The position numbers and the translations under genes are program-made. Below are positions 44,371-55,199 of a stretch of DNA of 58,625 nt, in pieces. The stretch is from Acidovorax sp. SRB_14 (lineage in GTDB: Bacteria > Pseudomonadota > Gammaproteobacteria > Burkholderiales > Burkholderiaceae_C). The DNA lies in the NCBI RefSeq assembly GCF_012932145.1, contig NZ_MWOK01000018.1:1-58625 (forward strand). The letters run 5' to 3'. A model generated the notes under the pieces. The model made no database searches, was not told the origin of the DNA, and was given only the letters and a program-made list of their open reading frames with translations. How positions within the stretch are numbered: the first letter of the stretch is position 1; every line of letters starts with the position of its first letter.

Positions 44371-47300
44371 GACGGATCTCCAGGTGGGTGGGGGGTGCGG
44401 ACCGGCGGCGCCGCGGCGCCCGCATTGTCGGAGCGGCCGCGCCGCGGCAGGCGCTGCACGCGCGGGTCGGCCCAGGTGCCGTCGATGCGGAACTCCTGGG
44501 TGGCCGCCGCGATCAGTGGGCCGCGCAGGAACACCTGCGCCAGGAAGCTGCCCAGCCCGATCACCGGGTTGATGGCGGTGGCCACGAGGGACGCCGTCAT
44601 CGCATTGATCTCGGGCACCACGACGACGTGCAAATCCTGCGTCTCGTGCGCGATGTCGGCGCGCCCCTCCATCAGCACGGCCGCATTGACGCCCTTCATC
44701 TGCAGGTTGTTGGTGGTCGCGACACCGTGGTCGATGCGCACATCGCCGCGCACGAAGTCGAAGGCAAACCCGTCGCTGAAGACATCGCGGAAGTCGAGCG
44801 TGAGGCGGCGCGGCAGCGACTGCAGGCTCAGCACGCCCAGCAGCTTGGCCAGCCCCGGATCGGCCTTGAGGAACTGGCCCGCCTCCACGTCAAGGTGGAC
44901 CTGGCCGGTCATTGAGGGGTAGTCGAGGCTGAGCGGCGCGCCCTGCCAGGCGACCTGTCCCTGCAGCCGCCCCTTGCCACGGCGCACCACGTCGGCCATG
45001 CCGAAACGGCGCAGCAGTTCGCCCGAGTCCCGGATGTCCAGCTGGAAGTCGAGCAGCGTGCGCCGCTGCGACGTGCGCGCCGCGCCCGGCGCCGGCAACG
45101 CGGCATGGAGCAGGGCCCAGCTGCCGCTGGCCGTGAGCGTGGCCTCGGGCGTGTCCATGTTGAACTTGCTCAGCCGCCACTCGCGCTGCGCGCCGACGCC
45201 ACCGCGGTTGAGGGCCTCGATTTCGAGACGGCCCCACTTGCGCCCGCGCAGCTCGAAGTCATCGACCACGATGTCCAGTGCCGGCAGGCTGCCCGGCGGC
45301 TCCTCCAGCAGGGCATCCACCTGCGAGGCCGCGCTCTGCGGCACCGTCAAGCGCGACAGCCGCGCAAACAGGCGCCCGGCGGGGCTGTCGGGTGTGCCGG
45401 CCTGGCGGTATTCCAGGTAGCCGTCGAGCTCGGTGGCGTCGAGGTTGGCGCGCCAGACCGTGCCTTCGCGCGAGCCCCCCACGGTCACCGCGTGCAGGCT
45501 GCGGCCCTGAAAGGCCAATTCGCGCGCCCGCAGCGCGAGCTGCGTGGGCAAATAATCCGAATGGGCCGCCGCCGCTGCCTCCGCGGCCGGCGCCGCAGCG
45601 GCGGCCTTGGGCAGCAGCACGGCTTCCCAGGCGTCGACATCGACCCGCTCCAGCTGGAGATTGGCGACGACGCCACGCGGCGGCAGCGGTGCGGTCTCGC
45701 CCGGCGGCAGGCCCATGGCGATGGCGCCGCGCAGCACCTGCGGCTGGGGACCGGAAAGATCGCGCACATACTGGACCGACCCCAGGCGCCCCAGGTCGAG
45801 CGTGAACAGGTCGTGCAGCGGCGCGGCCTTGGCAGGGGGCGCCGCGGTGGCCAGGGCCTCGCGCGTGAGCTGGGTTTCAAAACGCACGGGCAGCGCGCTG
45901 TCGGCACTCTTGGCCAGGGGCGCGGGCAGCGCCAGCGCCAGACCCTGCAGCGTGGTGGCCACTTGCAGCTCGGGGACGCCCCGGCGCATCGCCAGGGCCA
46001 CGGTGTACGGCGTGCTGCCCGAGGCCTTGTGCGCCAGCTGCGCCACCAAGCCCAGTTCGCTGGCCTGCTGCAGGCCTTCGGCCGTGGCCAGGCCCTGGGC
46101 ACGCAGCTGCAGCGCGCTCTCGCTCGCTGGCGCACCCGCCGGCAGCGCCCGCATGCCGCCTTCGAGCCGCACGTCGCCGCCGAGGGCACGGGCCTGCACG
46201 CCTTGCAGTGCAAAACCGCTCTCGGTGAACTGCACTGCGCCGCGCGCACGCGCCAGCAGCGGCGTGTCGGGCGTGATGCGCACGTCGTTGCCGGCCAGGG
46301 TGACGCTGCCGCGCACCTTCGCCGTGTGCAGTGCATCGATCGGCAGGCTCAGGTCCAGGCGCAGCTGGGCGTTGCCGCTGCCGCGGGCCTGGTCCAGCGC
46401 GTGGCCGGTCATCGCGCCCAGGGGCGAGCCCGACAGCACGCCCAGCAGTTCCGCCAGCGGCCCGCGCGCGTCGGCGCCCACCGACACCACGGTGTGCGAC
46501 AGGTCGGGGATGTGGGCCTGGACCTTGCTCAGCTGCGTCTGGCGCGTGCCCGAGAAGGCCCCGCTGGCCCCGTTGACGCGCATGGACGAGCGCTCGAACA
46601 CCAGTTCGCCGCCCAGTTGCGTCAGGGCGGGCCACGGCAGTTCGCCCGCCGTCTGCAGGCTGCGCGGGACAAAGGCGTAGGTCACGTCCTTGACCCGTGC
46701 GGCAATGCGGAATTCGCCCTGCCGCGGGTTGTCGAACGGCATGTCGTGCAGGTCGCCCTTGACGCGAAAGCGCACCGCGCTCGCCGTGCCCGCCAGCACG
46801 GCGTCGCGCACGTAGTGGCGCGCGTCCGCCGGAATCTCCAGCGGCAGATAGCGGTGCACGCGCGCGCCATTGGCACGGTCGAGCGTGCCGGTCAGGTCGA
46901 GAACGCCCGGAAAACGCGAGCGGCTGCCCGAGCGTGCGGGGTCGCTGGTGTGCCAGGTGGCGCGCAGCTCGCCCTGCGCATCGGCATTGCCAAAGCGTGT
47001 GTCGCCGACCTGCACGGCGATGCGTTCGCCGTCCACCTGCCAGCGCACCTCGCTGCGCAGGTGGTCCAGCTGCAGCAGCGGGTCTTCGAACACGTGCGGC
47101 AGCACCAGCGCGCCGTCGGCGACCACCACCGTGGCCTTGCCGGCGGACTGCGTCAGGTCCACGTCCACCGTGGCGCCGCGCAAACCCAACGCGGGCGCCG
47201 GCATGCCCTGGCCTGCGGGCACCAGCGCATCGGCCAGGGCCAGCCCGGCCACCCGGCCGCGCAGCTGGTAGCCCTGCGGCGCATCCCAGGGTCCGCGCCA

Positions 47301-48515
47301 ATGGGCCTCCACGGTTTCCACCAGGCCCCTGGGGGCATAGCCCTGCAAGAGGCCGTGGACGGCCTCCGTGAGCGGCAAGCGCGCGGCAATGCGCGCCAGC
47401 GCTGCCAGGTCCAGGCGATCGGCGTGGAATTCGCCCCGCTCGCGTTCGGGCTGGCCCTGGCCCTGGCCGGTGACCTGCAGGCGCAGGTTGCCCCCGGGCC
47501 AGCGCAGGCCGTCATCGGTCACGAACTGCAGCCCCTGCGTGAAAAATTCGAAACCGCCGAGCAGCCTGTGCCCCCCCAGACGCCCCTGCACCGACGGCAG
47601 CGCGAGCGGCTGCAGGTGCGCGCCCAGCGTGGCACTGACATCGGCCAGGGCGACATCGGCCACGCCGCCCACCGGTTGCCCGCGCTCCACATCCACCCAG
47701 GCCCGCAGGGCGCCGTGGCCGCGCTCCAGCGCAATGCCCAGATCGGCATGGGCGCGCAGGCGCGACAGGTCGACGCGCGCAAAGCTGCCAAACAGCTGGC
47801 CGCTCCAGCGCTGCCAATCGCCGCTGCGCGTGCTCAGCAGGGGTTGGCGAAACTGGCCGCTGACGGTGAAGCGTTCGCCCCACTCCGGCGGCGGCGTGGC
47901 GTCGATGCGCAGGCTGTGGCGCCAGCCGCGGTTGCGCAGCAGCAGATCCATCTGGCCCAGCGCCAGCGGCGGGGCGCCACGCAATTCGTCGGTCCAGCGC
48001 AAGGTGCCGCCGCGCACCACCACCTCGGTCTGGGCAAACAACCAGTCGGCGGCACTGGTGTCACCGGGCGCGGCCGGCGAGAACGGGAGCCCGGCGACCA
48101 CAATGCGTCCGTCGCCAGTGCGGCGGACATCGAGTTCGGGGCTTTCGATGTAGAGCTGCTCGAAGCCCAGGCGCCACAGCGAGCGCGGCGACACGGCCAG
48201 GACCACGCGCGGCAGGCGCAGCGCCGCGCGGCCCTGGGCATCGAGCAAGGCGACGTCGCCGAGCTCGACCGCAGGGATCAACCCCTCGCTGCGCGCCGAG
48301 ATCGAACCGATGCGCACCGGTACCCCCAGCGCGCGTGCGGCCAGGGTTTCCAGCGGAACGCGAAACTCCCCGATACGCGGCACAATCCAGCCGTGAAGCG
48401 CGCCCCAGCCGATAGCCAGCACCAGTGCCAGGGCCAGCAGCAAACCCAGAGACCACCGCGCCAGCCACGCCGCAGATTTGAGCAGGCGTGTGGGGTGGAT
48501 CGGGGCTTCGTTCAT
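44367..48515 (-). CDS. yhdP: YhdP-family AsmA-like envelope lipid-transport protein
   Basis: A very large inner-membrane-anchored periplasmic protein, 1382 residues, of the YhdP/TIGR02099 AsmA-like family. One N-terminal helix (about 12-36, LARWSLGLLLALALVLAIGW) is followed by a long repeating beta-groove region, which in E. coli YhdP bridges the envelope and moves phospholipids to the outer membrane together with TamB and YdbH. The C-terminus has the conserved GLLSL..LPRRLTLDFRDVFSDGFAFD-like segment (key LDFRDVFSDGF). The start is the ATG at 48515; a GATAAT -10-like hexamer lies 21 nt upstream on the minus strand. Divergent from glnE. Confidence 0.92.
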   Translation of the reverse strand: MNEAPIHPTRLLKSAAWLARWSLGLLLALALVLAIGWGALHGWIVPRIGEFRVPLETLAARALGVPVRIGSISARSEGLIPAVELGDVALLDAQGRAALRLPRVVLAVSPRSLWRLGFEQLYIESPELDVRRTGDGRIVVAGLPFSPAAPGDTSAADWLFAQTEVVVRGGTLRWTDELRGAPPLALGQMDLLLRNRGWRHSLRIDATPPPEWGERFTVSGQFRQPLLSTRSGDWQRWSGQLFGSFARVDLSRLRAHADLGIALERGHGALRAWVDVERGQPVGGVADVALADVSATLGAHLQPLALPSVQGRLGGHRLLGGFEFFTQGLQFVTDDGLRWPGGNLRLQVTGQGQGQPERERGEFHADRLDLAALARIAARLPLTEAVHGLLQGYAPRGLVETVEAHWRGPWDAPQGYQLRGRVAGLALADALVPAGQGMPAPALGLRGATVDVDLTQSAGKATVVVADGALVLPHVFEDPLLQLDHLRSEVRWQVDGERIAVQVGDTRFGNADAQGELRATWHTSDPARSGSRSRFPGVLDLTGTLDRANGARVHRYLPLEIPADARHYVRDAVLAGTASAVRFRVKGDLHDMPFDNPRQGEFRIAARVKDVTYAFVPRSLQTAGELPWPALTQLGGELVFERSSMRVNGASGAFSGTRQTQLSKVQAHIPDLSHTVVSVGADARGPLAELLGVLSGSPLGAMTGHALDQARGSGNAQLRLDLSLPIDALHTAKVRGSVTLAGNDVRITPDTPLLARARGAVQFTESGFALQGVQARALGGDVRLEGGMRALPAGAPASESALQLRAQGLATAEGLQQASELGLVAQLAHKASGSTPYTVALAMRRGVPELQVATTLQGLALALPAPLAKSADSALPVRFETQLTREALATAAPPAKAAPLHDLFTLDLGRLGSVQYVRDLSGPQPQVLRGAIAMGLPPGETAPLPPRGVVANLQLERVDVDAWEAVLLPKAAAAAPAAEAAAAAHSDYLPTQLALRARELAFQGRSLHAVTVGGSREGTVWRANLDATELDGYLEYRQAGTPDSPAGRLFARLSRLTVPQSAASQVDALLEEPPGSLPALDIVVDDFELRGRKWGRLEIEALNRGGVGAQREWRLSKFNMDTPEATLTASGSWALLHAALPAPGAARTSQRRTLLDFQLDIRDSGELLRRFGMADVVRRGKGRLQGQVAWQGAPLSLDYPSMTGQVHLDVEAGQFLKADPGLAKLLGVLSLQSLPRRLTLDFRDVFSDGFAFDFVRGDVRIDHGVATTNNLQMKGVNAAVLMEGRADIAHETQDLHVVVVPEINAMTASLVATAINPVIGLGSFLAQVFLRGPLIAAATQEFRIDGTWADPRVQRLPRRGRSDNAGAAAPPVRTPHPPGDPS

Positions 48516-48591
48516 GGCAGGCTTGGCGTGGCAAGAATTATCACCCGCAGCCGCTGTGCGGGTGGGCGCGTGCTGACGTTCTTGCACTTCC

Positions 48592-51438
48592 ATGTCGTTT
48601 TACATGCGGCTCAGTCCCGCCGCGCAGGCCATGCAGACAGCCCTTCTTGACAGCACCGACGCCGCCTCCGGCCCCGCTTCGCATTCGCGCTTTTTCCAGC
48701 GCCTGCACCGCCGCTACAGCACGCACCTGGCCCTGCTGCCCGACGGCGTTCCGGTGCGCGCCACCATGGAACAGGCACTCGCGCGCCTGACCGAGGCCGG
48801 GCACGACACCGGCACGGCGCTGCGCATCCTGCGCCAGCTGGTGATGGAGCGGCTGCTGCGCCTGGACTGCGATGCCCAGGCACCGCTGGCGGCCGTCACC
48901 CAGGCCGTGACGGAGCTGGCCGAACTGGCGCTGGACCGCGCCTGCCAGCAGGCCCGCGCCGACCTCGACGCCCGCCATGGCACGCCGCGCGGCCCGCAGG
49001 GGCAGGGCGTGCAGATGTGGGTCATCGGCATGGGCAAGCTCGGCGCGCGCGAGCTCAATGTGTCGAGCGACATCGACCTGATCTACGTCTACGAGCACGA
49101 TGGCGACACCGAGGGCACGCCCGACGGACGCGGGCGCCTCTCGAACCACGAATACTTCGCGCGCGCCGTCAAAGCCATCTACAGCCTGATCGGCGACACC
49201 ACCGAGCACGGCTTCGTGTTCCGCGTCGATCTGGCGCTTCGCCCCAACGGCAACTCGGGGCCGCCCGCGATTTCACTGGCGGCGCTGGAGGAATACATGC
49301 AGACGCAGGGGCGCGAATGGGAGCGCTTTGCCTGGCTCAAGAGCCGCGTGGTCGCCCCCCTGAGCTGCATCGCCAGCCCCCAGGTCCAGGCGCTGCGCGG
49401 CGTGGTCCTGCCCTTCGTGTTCCGCCGCTACCTCGACTACAGCGTCTTCGACGCCCTGCGCGCACTGCACCGGCAGATCCGCGACCATGCGGCCAAGCGC
49501 AGCGCCGGCCACCCCGAGCGCGCCAACGACGTCAAGCTCTCGCGCGGCGGCATCCGCGAGATCGAATTCACCGTGCAGCTGCTGCAGGTGGTGCGCGGCG
49601 GCCAGTTTCCCGAGCTGCGCCGACGCCCCACGCTCGAAGCCCTGGCGCGCTTGGCGCAGGCCGGGCTGATGCCGGCCGAGACCGCGCAGGCGCTGGCCGA
49701 GGCCTACACCTTTCTGCGCCGCGTCGAGCACCGCATCCAGTACCTGGACGACCAGCAGACCCATGTGCTGCCCACGCGCGACGACGACCTGGCCTGGATT
49801 GCCCACACTTTGGGCTACGCCGATTGCTGCGCCTTCCTGCACCAGCTCGACGCCCACCGCGAGCTGGTGGCCCAGGAGTTCGACACCCTGCTGGGCGGCA
49901 ATGGCCAGAAACAATGCCAGGGCGGCGGCTGCGCTGGCCGCCAGTCCGGCAGCGCCGCCCCCACCGAACTGGAGACGCTGCTCGATCAGTTGCCACCGCT
50001 GTTGCGCGAGCGTGTCGCCGAATGGCGCACCCACCCGCGCGTGGGTGCGCTGCGCGAGGAGGCGCGCGCGCGCCTGTTCCGGCTGGTGCAGCGCACCGCC
50101 CAGTGGCTGCGCGAAGGGCACGCGAGCGAAGAAGCTGCCGTGCGCCTTGTCAACTGGCTCGAACCGCTGCTGCGCCGCGAAAGCTATCTGGCCTTGCTGC
50201 TTGAGCGCCCGGCCGTGCACGAGCAGCTGCTGCACCTGCTGGGCGCCGCGCGCTGGCCGGCGCGCTACCTGCTCCAGCACCCGGGGGTGATCGACGAGCT
50301 CGCCGGCCATTCGCTGCTGTCCGAACGCTTCAGCGCGGCCGATTTCGAGCGCGACCTGCAGCGGCGCCTGGCCTCGCTGCGCTCCACCCAGGAAGACGAC
50401 GACGAAACCCTGCTCAACCTGCTGCGCCGCGCCCACCACGCCGAGGTGTTCCGCACCCTGGCCCGCGACGTGGAAGGGCGCCTGACGGTCGAGCAGGTGG
50501 CCGACGACCTCAGCGCCCTGGCCGACAGCGTGCTGCGCGTGACCGCACGCTGGTGCTGGAGTCGCCTCAAGAGCCGCCACCGCGACCCGCCGCAGTTCGC
50601 GATCATTGGGTACGGCAAGCTCGGCGGCAAAGAGCTCGGCTACGGCAGCGACCTGGACATCGTGTTCGTGTTCGACGACGACGACGAGCGCGCCCCCGAG
50701 GTCTATGCCGCCTTTGTGCGCAAGCTCATCAACTGGCTGGCGGTCAAGACCGGCGAGGGGGACCTGTTCGAGATCGACACCGCGCTGCGCCCCAACGGCA
50801 ACTCGGGCCTGTTGGTCACCAGCTTTGACGCTTATGCCAACTACCAGCAGCAGCGCGGCAGCAACACCGCCTGGACCTGGGAGCACCAGGCCATGACGCG
50901 CGCGCGCTTTGTGCTGGGCACGGAGGACCTGGCCACGCCCGCCACCGAGGGCGAGGCGCCCGCCCTGCCCGGCGGCGGCCTGGGGCTGCGCGCGCGCTTT
51001 GACGCCGTGCGCGAGGCCGTCATCAGCGCCCCGCGCGACCCTGCGGCGCTGCGCCAGGAGATCGTGGCCATGCGCGAACGCGTGCGCGCCGCCCACGCGG
51101 TGCGCAGCGAGCGCTTTGACGTCAAGCACAGCCCCGGCGGCATGGTCGATGCCGAGTTCGCCGTGCAGTACCTGGTGCTGGCCCACTCGGCCGCGCACCG
51201 CGAGCTGCTGGGCAACGTCGGCAACATCGCGCTGCTGCAGCGCGCCGAGCAGACCGGCCTGCTGCCGGCCGGCGTCGGCAACGCCGCCGCCGACGCCTAC
51301 CGCCGGCTGCGCAGCGTGCAGCACAAGGCGCGCCTGGACGAGGCCTCGCTCGAAGTCGACCCCGCCACGCTGCTGGCCGAGCGCGGCGCGGTGCTGGCTC
51401 TGTGGGCCGCGGTGTTTGGCGCCGGCGCGGTGCCTTGA
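48592..51438 (+). CDS. glnE: Glutamine synthetase adenylyltransferase/adenylyl-removing enzyme
   Basis: Bifunctional enzyme controlling glutamine synthetase by adenylylation and de-adenylylation in response to PII. 948 residues with two nucleotidyltransferase halves: GMGKLGARELNVSSDIDL near residue 146 and GYGKLGGKELGYGSDLDI near 672, each followed by DLALRPNGNSG or DTALRPNGNSG. The linker (GGNGQKQCQGGGCAGRQSGS, near 440-460) is Gly/Gln-rich. The exact start is uncertain: ATG codons at 48592, 48604 and 48631 all lack a Shine-Dalgarno. Followed by the HD-GYP-like gene after 70 bp. Confidence 0.95.
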   Translation: MSFYMRLSPAAQAMQTALLDSTDAASGPASHSRFFQRLHRRYSTHLALLPDGVPVRATMEQALARLTEAGHDTGTALRILRQLVMERLLRLDCDAQAPLAAVTQAVTELAELALDRACQQARADLDARHGTPRGPQGQGVQMWVIGMGKLGARELNVSSDIDLIYVYEHDGDTEGTPDGRGRLSNHEYFARAVKAIYSLIGDTTEHGFVFRVDLALRPNGNSGPPAISLAALEEYMQTQGREWERFAWLKSRVVAPLSCIASPQVQALRGVVLPFVFRRYLDYSVFDALRALHRQIRDHAAKRSAGHPERANDVKLSRGGIREIEFTVQLLQVVRGGQFPELRRRPTLEALARLAQAGLMPAETAQALAEAYTFLRRVEHRIQYLDDQQTHVLPTRDDDLAWIAHTLGYADCCAFLHQLDAHRELVAQEFDTLLGGNGQKQCQGGGCAGRQSGSAAPTELETLLDQLPPLLRERVAEWRTHPRVGALREEARARLFRLVQRTAQWLREGHASEEAAVRLVNWLEPLLRRESYLALLLERPAVHEQLLHLLGAARWPARYLLQHPGVIDELAGHSLLSERFSAADFERDLQRRLASLRSTQEDDDETLLNLLRRAHHAEVFRTLARDVEGRLTVEQVADDLSALADSVLRVTARWCWSRLKSRHRDPPQFAIIGYGKLGGKELGYGSDLDIVFVFDDDDERAPEVYAAFVRKLINWLAVKTGEGDLFEIDTALRPNGNSGLLVTSFDAYANYQQQRGSNTAWTWEHQAMTRARFVLGTEDLATPATEGEAPALPGGGLGLRARFDAVREAVISAPRDPAALRQEIVAMRERVRAAHAVRSERFDVKHSPGGMVDAEFAVQYLVLAHSAAHRELLGNVGNIALLQRAEQTGLLPAGVGNAAADAYRRLRSVQHKARLDEASLEVDPATLLAERGAVLALWAAVFGAGAVP

Positions 51439-51490
51439 ACAGGCCCCGATTTCCCCCCGCTGTGCCGGCCTTCACAGGCCTGAAGCCCGG

Positions 51491-51496
51491 GATAAT
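51491..51496 (+). promoter_or_regulatory. GATAAT -10-like hexamer 12 nt before ATG
   Basis: GATAAT at 51491-51496, with the HD-GYP-like gene's ATG at 51509. A start site about 7 nt downstream would leave a leader of only about 6 nt. TTCACA at 51471 is spaced 14 bp, which is poor. Confidence 0.3.
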
Positions 51497-51508
51497 TCAG
51501 CGACCGCC

Positions 51509-52711
51509 ATGAACCTTCTGCCCCTCAACATCGACAGCCTCCAGCTGGGCCAGCCGCTGCCCTTCGTGCTGCGCGGCGCCAGCGGCGCCGTGCTCGCGCA
51601 CAAAGGCTACGTCATCCGCACGCGGGCCGAGCTCGACGCCCTGGTGCGGCGCGGCGTCGACCTGTGCGTGGACACCGACGAGTCGGGCGACAGCCACCGT
51701 GCCTACCTGGCGCAGCTGCAGCGCATGCTGCTGTCGCAAAAACCGCTGGGCCAGATCGCATCGATGCAAATGGCGGCCACCGCGCAAGCGGCCAGCGCCG
51801 CGCCGGGCCAAGGCCTGCCCGACTGGCCCGAACTGCAGCTGCGCGCCACGCAGCTGCTGCGCTCGCCGCAGCTGGGCGACTTCGGCGCTCGTTTCACGGC
51901 GCTGCACGCGTGCCTGGCACAGCGCTGCCAGCAGGCCCCCGATGCCAGCCTGCTGGCGCTGGTACACCTCTCGGCGCAGGAGACCGACCTGTACAGCGCC
52001 ACGCACGGCCTGCTGGTGGGCTGCGTGGGCATGGTCGTGGCCCGCGCCACGCTGCAATGGAGCGAAGCCCAGGTGCTGCGGGTGGGCCGCGCGGCCCTGA
52101 GCATGAACATTGCCATGACCGCGCTGCAAGACCAGTTGGCCCAGCAAACCGAGCCGCTGGACGCGCAGCAGATCGCCGCCGTGGAGGGCCATGCGCTGCG
52201 CTCCGAGAGCCTGCTGCGCCAGCTCGGCGTGAACGACCCGGTGTGGCTGGAGGCAGTGCGCTTGCACCACCACCGCTCGCCCGGGCCCCTGGCGGCCAAG
52301 AGCGAAGCGCAGCAGCTGGCGCGGCTGCTCCAGCGCACCGACATTTTTGCCGCGCGCATGGCGCCGCGCGCCACGCGCGCGCCCATGCCGGTGACTGCGG
52401 CGATGCAGGCCTGCTATTACGACGAGGCACAACAGGTCGACGAGGCCGGCGCCGCCATCGTCAAAACACTGGGCATCTACCCGCCCGGCGCCTTTGTCCG
52501 CCTGGCCAGCCACGAGGTCGGCGTGGTGCTCAAGCGCGGCGCCACGGCCACCACGCCGCGCGTGGCGGTGCTGCTCAACCGCGAAGGCCTGCCCACCGGC
52601 GAAATGATCCCGCGCGACACGGCGCAGGCGGCCTGGAAAATCACCGGGGCCGTCGCGCAGCGCGATGTGCGCGTCAACCTGTCACTCGACCGCCTGCTGG
52701 CCATGGTCTGA
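51509..52711 (+). CDS. Degenerate HD-GYP-like protein
   Basis: A 400-residue cytoplasmic protein. N-terminal DUF3391-like part (about 1-80, VLRGASGAVLAHKGYVI) and a helical core that aligns with HD-GYP c-di-GMP phosphodiesterases, but key residues are lost. The first helix keeps His166 in YSATHGLLV; the HD motif (LLHDIG in the family) reads LSMNIA (197-202); HHExWDGxGYP reads HHHRSPG (253-259) with no GYP. Hydrolysis of c-di-GMP is therefore unlikely, and a binding or scaffolding role is inferred. Downstream of glnE, with its own -10-like hexamer. Confidence 0.75.
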   Translation: MNLLPLNIDSLQLGQPLPFVLRGASGAVLAHKGYVIRTRAELDALVRRGVDLCVDTDESGDSHRAYLAQLQRMLLSQKPLGQIASMQMAATAQAASAAPGQGLPDWPELQLRATQLLRSPQLGDFGARFTALHACLAQRCQQAPDASLLALVHLSAQETDLYSATHGLLVGCVGMVVARATLQWSEAQVLRVGRAALSMNIAMTALQDQLAQQTEPLDAQQIAAVEGHALRSESLLRQLGVNDPVWLEAVRLHHHRSPGPLAAKSEAQQLARLLQRTDIFAARMAPRATRAPMPVTAAMQACYYDEAQQVDEAGAAIVKTLGIYPPGAFVRLASHEVGVVLKRGATATTPRVAVLLNREGLPTGEMIPRDTAQAAWKITGAVAQRDVRVNLSLDRLLAMV

Positions 52712-53010
52712 CGCGCGGGCGCGGGCGTGGCCGCGGCCGCGGCCGGCGCCCGCGGGCCGAAACTGGTTACTTCTTTCGATGTTTTGCAACCCCGCCGTGT
52801 CGGAACTTCTGCAAAAATTCCCGGTCGACCAACCGTGGGATGCGAGGCGTCCCCACCGTTTTCTTGTTGCGATGCCTTTGGGCTCTGTGCCCAACTGAAA
52901 ATCCCGGAGTGCTCCTCCTCCCTCCCTCTCTTCTTCACTTCGGGACGCATCGCAGCATTTTTCTTCCACCGCCTGCACCCCAGGGCCAGCAGAGGGGTGC
53001 GCCCGCCGCT
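52712..53010. other. 299-bp gap of lower GC with alternative stems; possible small RNA
   Basis: No protein gene is convincing. The left end is a hairpin. From about 52760 to 52980 the GC content drops visibly. GGGATGC (52837-52843) pairs with GCGTCCC (52847-52853), and the latter can instead pair with GGGACGC (52942-52948). GCGATGC (52869-52875) can pair with GCATCGC (52947-52953). It lies between convergent genes, so it could hold an sRNA or long 3' UTRs. Confidence 0.35.
52715..52753. terminator. GC hairpin after the HD-GYP-like gene
   Basis: GCGGGCGC (52715-52722) pairs with GCGCCCGC (52746-52753), with self-complementary CCGCGG repeats in between. No T-run follows. Confidence 0.35.
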
Positions 53011-53625
53011 TCAGGCGGGCCGGGTCTCCGCAAAGCTCGGCCGCTGGGCCAGCTTGTCGGCCAGGCGCGCGAGGTTCGGGTGCTCGGCACGCCAGGCGAT
53101 CTGCGGAAATCGAAAATCCAGCCATTCGAGCGCACAGCCCACGGCAATGTCGGCCAGGCTCAGGTGGATGCCGCTGCAAAATGGCTTGTCGCCCAGTCCC
53201 TGCGCCATGGCGCGCAGCCCGGCGTCGACCTTGCCCAGTTGCCGATCGATCCAGGCTTGGCTGCGCTCGCTCTCGGTGCGGCCGGCGAATGTCTGCTCCA
53301 GGCGCACCAGAATGGCCGCATCTAGCACGCCGTCGGCCAGGGCTTCCCAAGTCTTGATGTCGGCGCGCTCGCGCCCCTGCTGCGCAATCAGCTTGCCCAC
53401 GGGCGAGAGCGTGTCCAGGTATTCGACGATGACGCGCGAATCGAACACCGCCTCACCGCCCTCCATCACCAGGCACGGCACCTTGCCCAGCGGATTGGAT
53501 GCGGCGATCGCCGTGTCCTGGTCCCAGACGTTGTCGAGCACGAAGGCGTAGTCGAGCTTTTTCTCGGCCATCACCACGCGCACTTTCCGCACGTAGGGGC
53601 TGGTGGTCGTTCCAATCAGTTTCAT
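53011..53625 (-). CDS. Glutathione S-transferase family protein
   Basis: A 204-residue cytosolic GST. Thioredoxin-like N-terminal domain with TSPYVRKVRVVMAEK, cis-Pro in NPLGKVPCLV, and DSRVIVEYLD for glutathione binding; C-terminal helical domain with LSLADIAVGCALEWLDFRFP. This wording matches the YibF-like/beta-class relatives of Proteobacteria. The likely catalytic residue is Ser9 or Tyr11; a beta-class Cys is absent. The ATG at 53625 has a purine-rich AAGAAA before it. Divergent from purB. Confidence 0.92.
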   Translation of the reverse strand: MKLIGTTTSPYVRKVRVVMAEKKLDYAFVLDNVWDQDTAIAASNPLGKVPCLVMEGGEAVFDSRVIVEYLDTLSPVGKLIAQQGRERADIKTWEALADGVLDAAILVRLEQTFAGRTESERSQAWIDRQLGKVDAGLRAMAQGLGDKPFCSGIHLSLADIAVGCALEWLDFRFPQIAWRAEHPNLARLADKLAQRPSFAETRPA

Positions 53626-53677
53626 AGTGTTTCTTCTCGTGCTCGGGGCCACGGCGGCGCTGGGGCGCTGATTCTAG

Positions 53678-55097
<1,420 letters not shown>

Positions 55098-55099
<2 letters not shown>

Positions 55100-55198
55100 A
55101 AATCATAGCTGCCAGCGCTTGCTGTGTGGCTTTTTCCGATATCTAGAGCTGCCAAAGCAAGCAAGGACTTGCGTTGGCAGCTCTTATTTTTGATAGAC
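55098..55198. repeat. Dispersed repeat copy 7, inverted pair
   Basis: CATAGCTGCCAGCGCTTGCT (minus orientation) is followed after about 35 bp by AGCAAGCAAGGACTTGCGTT leading into GGCAGCTC (plus). Two copies face each other between purB and yaeQ. The right arm's TTATTTTTGATAG lies directly before the yaeQ ATG and could supply an AT-rich -10. Confidence 0.55.
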
Positions 55199-55199
55199 C

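Noticed and set aside
45105-48650. 1181-codon open frame antisense to yhdP
   Set aside because: Gln/Arg/Ala-rich low-complexity product with no family likeness; shadow of the yhdP gene.
52779-52898. 39-codon reading frame in the gap after the HD-GYP-like gene, and a longer minus-strand frame there
   Set aside because: No ribosome site and no composition typical of this genome's genes; the stems suggest RNA structure instead. Kept only as part of the gap description.
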